Below are positions 46,718 to 58,928 of a stretch of DNA of 64,000 nucleotides, piece by piece. The translations under genes and the position numbers were made by a program. This DNA is from Hedera helix. Lineage: Eukaryota > Streptophyta > Magnoliopsida > Apiales > Araliaceae. Numbering within the stretch: the first letter of the stretch is position 1; each line of letters opens with the position of its first letter. Under the pieces are notes generated by a model, which did no database searches, had not been told where the DNA came from, and was given only the letters and a program-made list of their open reading frames with translations. The DNA lies in assembly GCA_947179155.2 (NCBI GenBank), contig OX359282.1:15352010-15416009 (forward strand). The letters run 5' to 3'.

Positions 46718-49700
46718 TCAGACCCCAAATCCGGGTTCCATAACCTAGGGTTTAGTTCTCCATTATACAATACTTACTAATAATTAAATACATAAATTGT
46801 ATTTAAACTTCGTGGAACAATACAAAAGGTTCCTTATAAAAAGGCTACAATCCCAAGGTCGATTAACCTTACCATAAACATTAACATATCTTCAGAGAAT
46901 ACAAAAGATTTACAAAAGAAATTACATATAAGTAATTTATCTAGCATGCATCAAGCTTATCTAAGCTTTGGCTTTTCCCTTGCCTTTGTCTTGTTTAGAA
47001 CATTCTGGCTTAGCTGAAATAAGTCATGATATAGCAAAAATGAGCAACTAAATAGCTCAGTAAGTTTAAGAACAAATAGCATAAGATATATCATGATAAA
47101 AGAGAAATTAACTTGAGGGTTTTCAACAATAGATAACAATTGTGAAAGAACTCAAGAATCAATTTATCATTATAAGAATGGATTGACTCTTTACTACTGA
47201 GTGGTCTTTAAAGACCATGAATTGCTACTAAGGTAGAACAGACATTTATATATATTTGACTCCTAGAAAAACTAGTACTTGAGGGGAGCAGCCTCTTGCA
47301 CCCCATATATATATGCATAACATTCAGACATCTTGCGCAAATTTGGTTTTTCTACAGATAAAAATACCCCTTATGTAGGGTTTTTCATTCTCAGTCTTAC
47401 TATAAGGATCCGCATCAACCAATGGTTTGGATAAGCTTTTAAAATATTCAATTTGATGAATTTAAACATGCATTGTCTAGCAAAAACAATTAGCTTAGAC
47501 ATTCTTAAACAATTCTTGAATTAATGAACTATAACATTTGCAAAAGCACTATGTGCGAATACAATATCAATAGTGATGTGGAATAAATTTAGATAATTAA
47601 TCCACTTTAAGCTCTGTTAAATGACTACGGGTGTAGATACTTGCTCAACAGTAATTGATTTACTCAATGAAAATAAAGTTGAAGAAAACTTACAACAATA
47701 AATATAAGTTAGGGTTAAGAAGAACTTGTGTCGTGCGTAGTCTACGGCTAACCAATTCAATTTAATATTACTTGAACAAACCTAACAATTAATCAGTTTG
47801 AACTTAAATTAGTATCATATACATATTCGTATGATAACCTTATAACTCTTATGAACCACATAATTATATAATTACGGGTATATAAACACTTAGGAAATAT
47901 TATCATTACTTGATAATATTTCAAACACATAAAATCTATATTAATTATTTAATATGGTTCATATACTTATCTAATATTATTAATAATTTAATAATATTTT
48001 ATTAGTCTTGTAATATTATTAATCATTTAATAATATTTTATTAATCACTTAATATTATTAATCCTTTAATAATATTTTATTATTCTTCTAATATTATTTA
48101 TCATTTCATAATATTGTATCAATCTTATAATATTATTAATCATTTAATAATATTTTATTCATCTAATAATATTATTAACCATTTAATAATATTTTATTAA
48201 TTATCTAATACAATTAATCATTTAATAATATTTTATGGACTTCAAATATTATTAATCATTTAATAATATTTTATAGGCTTCTAATATTATTAATCATTTG
48301 ATAATATTTTATTAATTATCTAATATTATTAATCTTTTAATAATATTTTACTAATTATCAAATATTATTAATCATTTAATAATATTTTATTTTCTTATTA
48401 ATATTATTAATCATTTAATAATATTTATTTATTTATCTAATATTACTAACTATTTAATAATATTTTATTGACTTTATAATATTATTATACATTTAACAAT
48501 ATTTTAATGATTTTTAAATATTATTATATTATTAATAATATTTTATTAATTTAATTATATTATTAAACCTTTAATAATATTTATCCTCTTTTACATATTA
48601 AATCAACTGTCTTTAATTTTAAAAATACATTTATTGAGTTCAAAAATAATAAAATATTTTTTAGAATATTTTTTATTTTCTTACCAGGACCTGACCCGTC
48701 CCGACCTGACCGGGCCAACTCGGCCCTACCCGACCCTGTTCGGATATTATTAATTTTCGGTAACAGTGCACTGCGCCCCAACGCAGTGCTTTGTAATGCA
48801 ACATAGCTCCCCGGCGCTGTATTGCAGAAACAAAATCCAACTTCCAGATTTTTGACAATTTTGACACTTTTGATTCAAACATTGTTAAAATGAAATCTAC
48901 ACATCCAAATGATAGAAAATCAGTGTTGATGTATTCCTAACTTCTTGTTTTAAAATATTTCATGGTTCGATCGCATTTTTGAAAACGTTTAGCACAAAAT
49001 TTAAAGATCGAACCACCTAGGGTTTAAAAATGACCTCCTTTGCGGTAAAAGTCATAACTCCTTTGTTTTTCAATATTTTTGAAAGCTTCAAGTTGGATTT
49101 TCTTTAAAACTCATATATGTAACTTTCAAGCCATAAAAATCTATTTTTCAACTTGTACATTTCAAACTACAGCATTAAACGTCACATGTTTAGTTAGGGT
49201 TTTACCGGTAAAGTTCAATATAAATATTTCTTCTATTATTAAGCATACCACACATACCAAAACATGATTTAAACACATCAAACCATGAATATACATATAT
49301 AACATAATTTAAGACTTCTAGACATCAAAACAACTTTTGATCGGTTAAAAATACATTTTAACCGTTCAAATCACATATAAACTATAAAAACGAACTTAGA
49401 AAGGGTTAGAGCACTTTTTAACCTTAAGGATTTATATGCTCTTCTTCTTCTCATTTCAAAATATGTTGTGAAGCTATTGGACATCCACCAAGTTCTACCT
49501 CTAGCAATATTTTCCACACTCACAAATGTTCTCTCTATATTTCTCTCAAATGCTGTCTATTTTCTCGCTTGAATGCTCTAGCAATTTACCAACCAACATA
49601 ATACATATGTGAGGCACTCCTTATATAGCACAATGGTAACCCTCTATTAAACTCCCTAATCCACTAGTGTTGGTGAAATTAAAGCTAATTAGGATTACTA

Positions 49701-50362
49701 TTTACATGAATGACTAGTTGATAGACAAGGTGATTGACATGGGTTGTTCAACAACTATGACATTGAGTGAAAAATAAGCAACAAGAGCAAATCAAGCCAC
49801 CCCCTTGTGGGGTCCACCATGACCGGCCAAACTGGGATTTAATCCCCCATTTTTGGTTTATTTTTAATGCATTTATATACAATATATACGCCTATATATA
49901 TATATACACTTATATATATACATGTTGACTAATTTTGACTTTGATTTTCGCTCCACATTAGACTCTAGGATTTAATATATTGGGTTCATCCATTTAATTT
50001 GGTTGGACTCAATTTAATTAACACATTGGGCTAACATTAAATAACATATGTTACATTTAATTAAAACACGCATTGGGCTAGTTTAATTAATTACATAAAC
50101 TAGGGTTTAATTAATTACATGACTACTAGGTAAATTAATTTGACCTAGTTTAATATCTCATTTGGATTTAAAATATAATCCAATTAGACTTGTTTTAATT
50201 AATTATAACACCTTGCTTCATTGCTTTAATTAAATATACACATATACAAGTATATTCATTCAATTATCTAATGCACAAATAATTAATACAAAAATTTTAA
50301 ATTTATTGTTAATCATTTAATAATTATAATTGCAATATCTAAGAGAATTCGTGGTCATTACA
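46718..50362 (-). repeat. D 5' LTR
   Basis: Aligns end to end with 35448-39179. Its inner end is damaged (CTCAGACCCC where the other has TGTGACGACCCC) and its outer end is intact (GGTCATTACA). It contains the 26-nt hairpin at 47475-47500, an AT-hairpin array of about 14 units at 47968-48522, and decayed GC palindromes at 48762-48826. No genes. Confidence 0.92.
47968..48522. repeat. Tandem array of AT hairpins in D 5' LTR, about 14 units
   Basis: The same unit as in the 3' LTR, but with about five fewer repeats, so the array changed length after insertion or through recombination. Confidence 0.88.
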
Positions 50363-50367
50363 AATCT

Positions 50368-52646
50368 CCAAAAATTATTTTCGGTAAAAAATTTATTGGT
50401 CAAAAATGTATTTATTGTCTGTAAAAACATTATTTATGAATGTGAAATTTCAAAAAAATGAAAGATAGTTTTCTCGTGAATAGTGTTTTTCGGCATTTTT
50501 TTCTGTAAATTTTTTTATTAATTCCCTGGCATCTATACCTCATATTAACGATATTCCGTGAAATGAAAAAAGTCAAAAAGACGATTCGCATTACGTTTTT
50601 CTTATGGATAGTGATTCCCACTACTTTTACTAGGAAAACTTTTATTTACTAATATGCATCTATACCCTATATAAATGTTATTTTATGAAATGTGAAAATT
50701 CAAAACGACATAAGACGGTTAAATATTTTGCTAGCTTATAACCCTTAGGTTATAACCCTTAGGGTTTAGGGTTTAAGTCTTTTTTCAATTTAGGTTTTTG
50801 CCTTGACATAACTTCTTGTTTTTAACAAGTTTTAAGGTTAACTGCTTGAACCAAAACACAAAATACTACACATAGAAAATCACATAACACGTAGATTAGA
50901 ACACAATTCAATCTTTATTAATCACATAAAACATACATTCGGTTAAAAGTTTAACCTCTACTCATGTACAATCGTATCTATGAGTCGTCTTTTGGCATCA
51001 AGATAGCTTAATGTATACTCAAAGCAATTGTTCTTAGGTTTTAAATTTCTAACCTTTATATAGATATTTTTATATCATATTTGAAATGTTTGGGATATTT
51101 CACATAAGCATATCTCGACATTTTTACATTGAAAATGACTTTCAATCCCATTTTCAACACCATTTTGTTCAACTTTTCAAAACATGATTTACTCAACACA
51201 TTTACAAACCAAACTTAGCCTCTTAGTCCAAGTCATGCTATTAGTCTAGACTTATTAGTTTATACAAATCATACATAAGCATTTTCAAGTTTTGAAAATC
51301 TTTGTAATACACATAGAAAACAATTTTGAACTTTTTAGCCTTATAAGGTCCATATATATATATATATCTTAGGACTAATAGTGATCCTTGAGTCTTTTAT
51401 GAGCATACTAGACATATTTTCATTCTAGAAGTCTGAAGACATTTACACATTACTCATAGAAATTCCATTTTGATTTCTTCTTACAAAATATGCTTCACTT
51501 AAAAACCTTAACAAACTCATAATCATACATCTTTCCCTAATCATGATACTAGGCCATATATTAGGTAACCATCATGCTCCATAACTACACAATGATTAAT
51601 CATTAGATTTAACACTTGAAGTTTCAAATTTAAAAAAATAAATACATTTAGGAATTTTTACAAACAGGTTATAGACATCTTATGACATATTTTCATACAA
51701 AACTCATATAATAAACATATAACTCCTTCAACTAACCTCCATTATATCTACCTTGGATCCACAATGATCCACCACAACAACTTATTTCCCATCACTATAC
51801 ACAACCTAGAAAATAACAACTTATACATAACTTAGGCTAGGTGTAAACAGTTTTAGAAGCATTTTTATAAGCTCTTTTGCTTCTTGATAGGAAGCTTGTT
51901 AACTTAGGGTGATCCACCTTGCTTGAATGCTAGTTAAAAATCTGGTTGACTGCCTCTTAAATGCTATTAACTACTGAAATATCTCTATATATCAACTTTA
52001 TATGGCTCTATGATAGATCACTTGTTTGTTTAGTAATGAAAATGCAATAGTATTAAAGGTTATGAAGGTTGAGTACTTAAAGGCATACTCCCCCTCTTTC
52101 CATCAGCTGAAACTATATATAAGTGCATATAACACTAGTATATAACTAGCCTACCATGCCCCTACATGACCCACCCTAAGTTTAGCCCCCTACCAAGTCA
52201 CATCTTAATCTGCCAAAGGGATTGCCAAACAGTCCCCCAAGTCCTCACATCTCAGCTACTAAACAATTTACTCTTCTCTTCTCACTTAGTTGTTACATAG
52301 CTTATCTATGTATACATATCTAATACACATTGGTTCAGCAATTAATTCTTTTTTTCTTCCTCCACATTGAGTTGCCGAAATGGCACTTCTTACTTGCCCA
52401 CCTAGTCACTTCTCTGCTGATACAATAGCTATATATCTATACCAACTCTTAGTAATTAATGCTCTTTATAAAACTCTCAATAAGGCTAACCAAGAAGGTC
52501 ACTTCCTACTATTATTTAGCAAATATATATATATATATATGATCATTATACATATGTATCAACCCTTACGCATTAAATGTAAATCTCTTTTCCTTTCCTT
52601 GATGCTGTCGAAAATGACTGAACAAAAGATTCATTTGGCTGATCTC

Positions 52647-52686
<40 letters not shown>

Positions 52687-52935
52687 CCTCTACTTTTAGT
52701 GCAATTAATAACACAAAGACATTTCTAATTTGCATTCATGGTTGCCGAAAAGGCCTTCACTTAGTTGCCCACTTGGTTGACTAACAAGGCTTAAATACAC
52801 ATAATACATCTAAACCTTCATAAGTTGTTGATAAATTGCTTACACTTTGTCAACAGTGTATTGATCCGGATTGTAAAGTTTACAACATATCACATTAATT
52901 ATATTCATGTTTTACTTAACTATCTGGCATTAGGG
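50368..52935 (-). repeat. F: continuation of the Tekay-like LTR right of D
   Basis: The pre-insertion F sequence resumes after D's right TSD. A block near 50525-50570 (CTGGCATCTATACC) has a diverged repeat near 50650-50690. TATATATAA lies near 52112. AT dinucleotide runs are at 52526-52541 and 52650-52683. No reading frame shows family features. The right end of F is not clear. Confidence 0.5.
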
Positions 52936-52940
52936 GTTAT
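52936..52940. repeat. Left TSD of the solo B LTR (GTTAT)
   Basis: GTTAT is repeated exactly at 55111-55115. Confidence 0.92.
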
Positions 52941-55110
52941 TGTAGACACCCAAATTTCGCACTTGTGTACTAACCCTGATAGGAGGGCAAAATCGTCATT
53001 TGACCCGACATACGAAAAGGAAAGGTAGACGCCAACACGAAGTCACTACCATGGCTTACGATCAAAGCTGCCAAACGCACAACGAGAATCGAGTCATTTG
53101 AGGTGAGACATACGGTCAATCCAGACAAAGCCCGATGCGAACGCCAAAGACGGCAAATGACCATTACGTTTACAGCAGTATGGGGCATCGCTCCCGGGAA
53201 ACCATGCACAAAAACAATTTATGTATCAGGAAACAACCTTCCAAAATAATACAGCAGAAATTGGCGAATTAAGACCGCGTGGCACGGAAATCGAAAAAAG
53301 CAAGCCGGGCAGCCGCAGGTGCACCTGCGGCCACCGACAAAGGGAACAGTGCGCGGCTCGAGGAGACAACCCAGCAGCCGAGGATTCGGCGCGGGCGGCT
53401 AGCGAGCCCAGCCGCAGATGCACCTGCGGCTGCCTGCGGAAGGCTATACATTGCCATTTCCACCCGAGAGATAAAAAAAGAAGAAAGAAATTGAGAGTTT
53501 TAGAGAGAGAGAGTTCGCGGGAGGAGAGAGAAAAGCTCGGTTCTTGGGTAGATTTGAGTGTTAAATCCATTTTCTTTTGTTAATTAGTCAAGTGTTCTTG
53601 TGGTTGTGTCCGATTCGTGAAGTAAGAAGCTTTCATCGGCATTTTGCAAGATGAAAAGGGTGTTTTCTTTGATATTTTATTGTTTGTATTGCTAGTATAA
53701 TCTTGCGTTGTAGGTTGTTTTAATGTAGTATGTTGGTATGTTGATGATGATCCGTGGATTAGGGGTTATTAGCGAGGGTTCCGTCGGAACGTAACCTCCT
53801 CCTAATACCCCGATGACATCCGTATGGTGATATGTCGTTCATTGTGGTAATGAATAATTCGTAGTGTTGGGTTTGCGATCTTTGAGTTGTGTAATGTAAT
53901 AACGAGTTTAGTATTGTTAGATTTGTCGTAGTATTGGTTATGCAGTGATTTGGGTAATTGTGAGCCTAGGGAGGAGATCCTCGTGATCAAATCCCAATGA
54001 TGGACATTTTTGGGTATATGTAATCATTGTATAGGGTCCATGGCTGTATATATGTAATATCGGGCCTTAAAGCGATACCAAATCGTGATCGGGTTAAGGC
54101 CCCGTAAAATAAAATATGTGATTGTGGGTGTTTGGGGTTATTTAGATGGCTCACATGCCCATGGATAGCCCCGACACGTTTTGAATGCTTGTTTTGATTT
54201 ATGACACAAAAGACGGTTTTCCAAAATAAGGCAAACGATGAAGATTTTCTAAAAATGATCAAATTATGATATTAGATTCACGAGGTTTAAAAATTAAGAG
54301 TTTTGGCGAACTTTGATCCTTGTTTGACGAAAAGGCTCCATGTGGTTTTGAAATGTCATAAAAGATGTTATCGTAAAAAATAGATAAACGTTTTCATTAA
54401 ACTTTGTGCATAGGGTTAAAGAGTTTTAGAAGTTGCCTTCATTTTATTTGAATTTACTGTTAGAAGGCAACGTATAGTCTCGATTCCTATTTGACAAAAG
54501 TTTAAAAACTATTGTTTTCTAAAAATGACATCTAATAAAAAACCCTCATCGTTTTCCAAATTAAAATCAATCTTTATTATAAAAAAACGAAGCCTTGTCA
54601 TTTGGGTCAAAAGACGTCTAAACGTTTTCCTGACAAAACACATTTGCCATATAAAATCAAAGCAACTTTTATGCAAAAATTCACCACAAACATTCATTTA
54701 GGCACACACGCACACATATGCGCACACCCACATTTTAGGATTTAAGATGATAGAAAAACATCGAGATTGCGATAACCGTGTTTCACGGAAGTCGGGGGGT
54801 GCCTAACACATTCCCCTCGCTTAAGCAAGCCCCCGAACTCTATGAATCTCGGTTTACGGACCAATTGAATCGGAGTCACATATGAGCCAGCGATTACGAA
54901 AAACAAAATTCTAATGAGTTGGTACATCCATTTCAAATATACCAACTGGTGACTCTGGTCAACTGGCTCATTATAAAATTGACCTTTCGAAATCCCGTCG
55001 ACACTTAAGCCGATCCTTTTCAAAATAATCGCATCTTAAATCCAAAGGCTAAAATTGGAAAGGGCTTTTTAATATTAAAAAACGAAACGACTAAAATCCC
55101 AGCGTCGACA
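52941..55110 (+). mobile_element. Solo LTR of the B family, 2170 bp
   Basis: Starts TGTAGACACCC and ends AGCGTCGACA with a perfect TSD. It aligns along its whole length with B's 3' LTR (15883-18041) but is clearly more diverged. It is a full LTR without interior, so the rest was removed by LTR-LTR recombination. It keeps two palindromes, 53312-53331 (half-site GCCGCAGGTG) and 53409-53432, before a TATA-like TATACA at 53445. A primer-site-like TGGTGACTCTGG lies at 54947-54958. Confidence 0.93.
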
Positions 55111-55121
55111 GTTATAATTTG

Positions 55122-56260
55122 TGTAATGGTCAAGAGAATTATGTAATATAATAAATATTAATTCAAAATTTCTTTGTACAATTAAATGATTATGTATAAG
55201 AAGGATTAGTTAATAAACTAATAATTAAGAGCTTGAGTTATGAATTAACCAAGCTTGAACATTGGCCTTATGTGGCAATGTGAGAGGCCCAAGTTAAATT
55301 ATAAACTAAGCCTCATGAGAAGTTTAAGTAATTTAATTATGTAATTAATGGACTATTTTAAGTGTTTATTTAATTGATTAGTCCAATAAGGGTAATTAAA
55401 ATTAACCCAATTGATTAATGTTTGCAAGAATACTAACTTAGCCTAATGAGGATACTTGTGTTATGGCCCAATAAAATTAGTAAGATTAAACAAGCCCAAA
55501 TAAAGTTCATATAAACCTTATAGGAAATTAATAAGGCTAGCCCAATGAAAGTATTAGTAATGTGTGAATTATTGGCCCGATTCTTTAAACATTAGTAAGA
55601 CTACTCGAAGGCTTATAGAGAATTTATGTGAATCCTAGCTTAAACCCAAGATTTAATTAAATCAAGCCCAAACATGTTGGCCCAAGGTGGGAACCAAATT
55701 CTAGAAATTTGGGTTTATATATATATATATAAACCCAAAAATTCGGCCGCACCCCATTTTCCCTATTTTTCCTTGAGCCTTATACCCTTTGATGCCATGT
55801 GAAGAAAAATGATGATTAAAAGCATGACAATTTGTCCTTAAGGTATAGGTTAGTTAACTACTTTTAACCTAACCCTAATAGTCCATTGGTTAATGTCTAA
55901 TTTAGCGTATAATTATACATATATATGTATACCTAAGCCTCCTATAAATAGATCATTCCTATGCCATTTTCTACGCTTACTTCATTTTGAGAGAGTTTAC
56001 TAAGTATAGAGCTAGAGAGAAAAGCAAATTGAAAAGAGAAATAAAGAAGTTGGGAGCTAAGGAGCTTGAGAGAAAATACCAAGTGTAGATAACACTTTGT
56101 TAGAGCAAGGAAGAAGAAAATCTTGGTAGAAGGAAGAAGAAGGTGGATAGCTTAACAAATTTCTTAGCAAAAAGAAAGAGAGCATTAAGACGGTTCAAAT
56201 AAGGGTTAAAAGTGTTAAACTTGTTCCTATAAAGATAAACTTATTCAAATGCAGGCAAAC
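55122..56260 (+). repeat. I: LTR fragment related to D, plus orientation
   Basis: Starts TGTAATGGTCAAGAGAATTA, matching the D LTR start on its own strand (TGTAATGACCACGAATTCTC). Repeated GGCCCAATAA-like and CTAGCCCAATG-like stretches follow, then CCTATAAATAG at 55938, a TATA box, and a leader rich in GAGAGA and AAGAAG. This looks like U3 plus R. The rest of the LTR is missing after about 56260. Confidence 0.65.
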
Positions 56261-57060
56261 GCAGACTCACTCTTAGGAATTAAATTACAACAAAATAAAT
56301 AATTGTAAAACCTAAATTTAATATTTCTAATTTAATATAGAATTCAAATGAATTTAACATATTTTTATAGCATATATAATAATAAAAAAAATATTAACAC
56401 AAGAACTTCATAAATTCAGTCAATAATACACTCATCAAAATTTTAACTTCAAAGATAATTATGTAAAATTCATATTCTTGAAAGAAGTTGTAAATTTACA
56501 AGCCTTTACTGAATAGAATGTGGTAAATAGAAATTTGGGGAAAATATATAAATAATAACTAAACACTTCAGGCTAAACCGTTTATAAAGAAAGAAAAAAA
56601 ATGAAGCTATAGGAGTGTTTTGAAAATGAGAAATAGATGGTTAAGTACGCAGTAGTTAAAAAAAATCCAAAATGGGGACATGTCCACCTACGCCTCTATT
56701 TGGTGTCACCGTCGAACTCGTTTAAAAGTTAAACAAGACAAATTCGAATCGAATTTAAACAAGTCAAACTTAGTTAAGTTTAACCCCAACTCATTTAACT
56801 TTTTTATTATAAAAAATAATAATTAATTTAATGTTAGACATGTTTGACTTATTAAAATTTAATCTAAATGAGTTGGTTTCAAAGTGAATATCATATTGCT
56901 TCAGCTCGACTCGTTTAAAAAAGAATTAAAAAAAATTCTTGAATTTGACTCGTGTAACAAACTCGAGTTAAGCTTAAGTCGAGTTTGATCTAATCGAGTT
57001 GAACCGGGCTCGTGGCCAGCCCAATTCGGTTTCGGCTATGTTTTGGGTTAGCATCCCATC
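56261..57060. repeat. AT-rich spacer and dispersed CTCG-type repeat
   Basis: 56261-56690 is AT-rich without recognisable features. 56700-57010 contains variants of ACTCGTTTAAA and TCGAGTTTGA in both orientations, a common kind of dispersed plant repeat. It is not a gene. Confidence 0.5.
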
Positions 57061-57128
57061 AGCTCGTACCCGTTTTCACCTCAACCCTAAGTTTTTTGTT
57101 TTCATTGTTTCGACGCCATAGCTAAGAA

Positions 57129-57527
57129 TTGAGAAACAAGGGCGAGAAACTTTTGAAGGAGAGAATGTGGACATCAATAGTAGTACTATCAAGAAGAGCT
57201 TCACTTAACAGACTTCTTAGAGGGCTAAATCTTGGTCTTCAATCTCAAGTACTACTGCATTATAAAACCATTGTGGAAAATACAGTTCCTTTAAATTTCT
57301 CCCCCAAATTCCATTTTCATCAAACCCCTATATTTTTCTCTTTAGATTTATCAAACAAATTTGATTTTGATACTAAAATAACACAAACAAAATCAACAGT
57401 TTCTAAAAAAAGTGGTTATTTGATGCTTTCGTTGATGCCAACAATATGTTTAATATAATGCCTAGCTCAACTTCTTCAGATTCTAAGGATAAATCCAGTT
57501 TGTCGTTCTTCATCATCATCAATATTA
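57129..57527 (+). pseudogene. Possible 5' exon of a host nuclear gene, broken by element K
   Basis: An open stretch of 109 codons begins MRNKGEKLL; a better start may be the second ATG at 57165 (MWTSIVVLSRRASLNRLLRG). The N terminus is rich in Arg, Ser and Leu and has few acidic residues, like a mitochondrial targeting peptide. Near 57417 the reading seems to shift by one base into FDAFVDANNMFNIMPSSTSS, which stays open to the LTR insertion at 57528. The region is unlike the retroelements around it and has plausible 5' UTR sequence before it. I do not recognise the protein. It may be a real first exon, a pseudogene or a captured fragment. Confidence 0.4.
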
Positions 57528-57729
57528 TGTTAAGCTAGTACATCTGAAGGGCTAGTTTGGTATATTCCTTTTTAATTCAAGGATTAGTTAGGACAATTAA
57601 GTTTTGATGACTGATATAAGGTGTAAGAAGGGAATGTTCTAGGATATGAAAAAAAACTGAATTTAGTTTCAACTTCTCTCTCTTACTTCTTTAACTCTCT
57701 CCCTTAAATTCTTTCTCTGTAGTCTAACA
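57528..57729 (+). repeat. K 5' LTR, 202 bp
   Basis: Begins TGTTA and ends TAACA, a 5-bp terminal inverted repeat. The left flank TATTA (57523-57527) would be the TSD; the other copy is not in the window. Confidence 0.72.
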
Positions 57730-57732
57730 ACT

Positions 57733-57744
57733 TGGTATCAGAGC
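57733..57744 (+). other. K primer-binding site
   Basis: TGGTATCAGAGC is an exact Met-tRNA primer site, 3 bp after the LTR. Confidence 0.92.
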
Positions 57745-57763
57745 TTACTCCTGGATACTAATA

Positions 57764-58928
57764 ATGGCGGAGGGAACTCGTCCAAGTTAATTCGAGAAAC
57801 AATAGAAGGTGTTCGACGAACGATTACATGATCTAGCTCGTAATTTCGATGGATTAGCCACTGTTATGGGATCGGTTAATGCACAATTGGAGAGTTTTGA
57901 TACTCCTATGAAATCAGTGGAAACAGGTTTAGAAGGAATTAAAGGTGAATTGGAGAAAAAATTTCAAACAATCATGATTGTTTTAAACACAGTTGTGAAG
58001 GATGGTACTAAGCTTCCACAAGAAGATGCAACTACTGAGGAAACAACTTCAATAGACCACGTGTTAATAAGGAACTAACGGATTTACCTAAAAATTTCAA
58101 GGTTAAATTTCCTCGGTTTGATGGAATAGATCCTCGCTCTTGGCTGCAAGGCAATAAATTCTTTGCATTTAATCCTATGTCTGATGAGAGTATGGTAGCT
58201 CTGGCATAAATCTATATGGAAGGAAAGGCCAATTTCTGGTTTCAACGTTATCAAGACGAAGTAGGAGTGACCAGATGGCAAAAATTCTCTACAGAGGTAT
58301 TAATCAGATATTATAATTCTGTTAAGGATCCGGTCGAGGAATTCAAGCAATTGAAGCTGACTTCAACTTTAACTTCTTATCGAGATAATTTTGAAAGATT
58401 GAATGCCATACTTACTACTAAAAATAAATATTATACCTATGAATTTTTCTTGTCCAAATTTGTTAGTGGTTTAGATCCAATTATCAAGCACATGGTGAAA
58501 TTATTAAGACTTATTACCTTATCAAATGATGTTGCTTTAGCCAAATTGTAGGAAACTGCTCTAACTGATATGGATTTACACCCTCATAAATTGCCTCCAC
58601 ATTTATTTAACCCAATACACCAACCATCCATTTCTAAGATGCCTACTCAATCCATTTCCAATAATCCAGTCATACAGACGTATAAACCAAAATCTACATA
58701 TCAAACCACTACCACCACATGTAATACCAATACAAACCCAAGGCAAATACCTATCAAAAGATTGACACCTATCGAGATGCAACAAAGGAGAGACAATGGA
58801 CTTTGTTATAATTGTGATGAAAAGTTTGTAGCAGGCATCGATGTAAGTGACAAAAGATTTACCTTCTTAAATTGGAAACAGAGGAATAAGACTATGATCA
58901 AATCATGGTAGAGGATGAAGAGGAAGTA
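57764..58928 (+). pseudogene. K gag pseudogene
   Basis: Starts ATGGCGGAGGGAACTCG at 57764. Stops at codons 9 and 14, a frame change between 58078 and 58216, and further stops break it. The capsid region has PRFDGIDPRSWL near 58120, YMEGKANFWFQRY near 58212 and DPVEEFKQLKL near 58330. The spacer is Thr/Pro/Asn-rich. The zinc knuckle region begins LTPIEMQQRRDNGLCYNCDE near 58765-58825, a hallmark of Reina/Galadriel-type chromovirus gag, but the later His and Cys ligands are lost (VAGIDVSDK). LTR G interrupts it at 58929. Confidence 0.82.

Larger units (their letters stand above)
35448..50362 (-). mobile_element. D: complete but decayed Tekay-type chromovirus, 14.9 kb
   Basis: Flanked by a perfect TSD, AATCT (35443-35447 and 50363-50367). 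LTRs are at 35448-39179 (3') and 46718-50362 (5'). A primer site is at 46703-46714 and a purine tract at 39180-39197. On the minus strand the interior reads frame X, gag, protease, RT, RNase H, integrase with chromodomain-like tail. E2 is inserted in the leader. The LTRs differ visibly in many places and in array length, and pol has several stops, so D is older than A or B. Confidence 0.93.
57528..58928 (+). mobile_element. K: chromovirus (Reina/Galadriel-like), 5' LTR and partial gag
   Basis: A 202-bp LTR (TGTTAAGC..GTCTAACA, 57528-57729) is followed at once by a Met-tRNA primer site and gag, which is cut off by G at 58929. The gag wording and short LTR differ from the Tekay copies. The remainder of K lies beyond the window, if it survives. 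Confidence 0.8.

Noticed and set aside
52291..52303. GTTGTTACA at about 52290 as the right end of LTR F
   Set aside because: The bases after it do not repeat the five before 32838, so no TSD supports it. The end of F is left open.
52650..52683. Perfect AT run as a functional element
   Set aside because: An ordinary AT microsatellite, with several others nearby.
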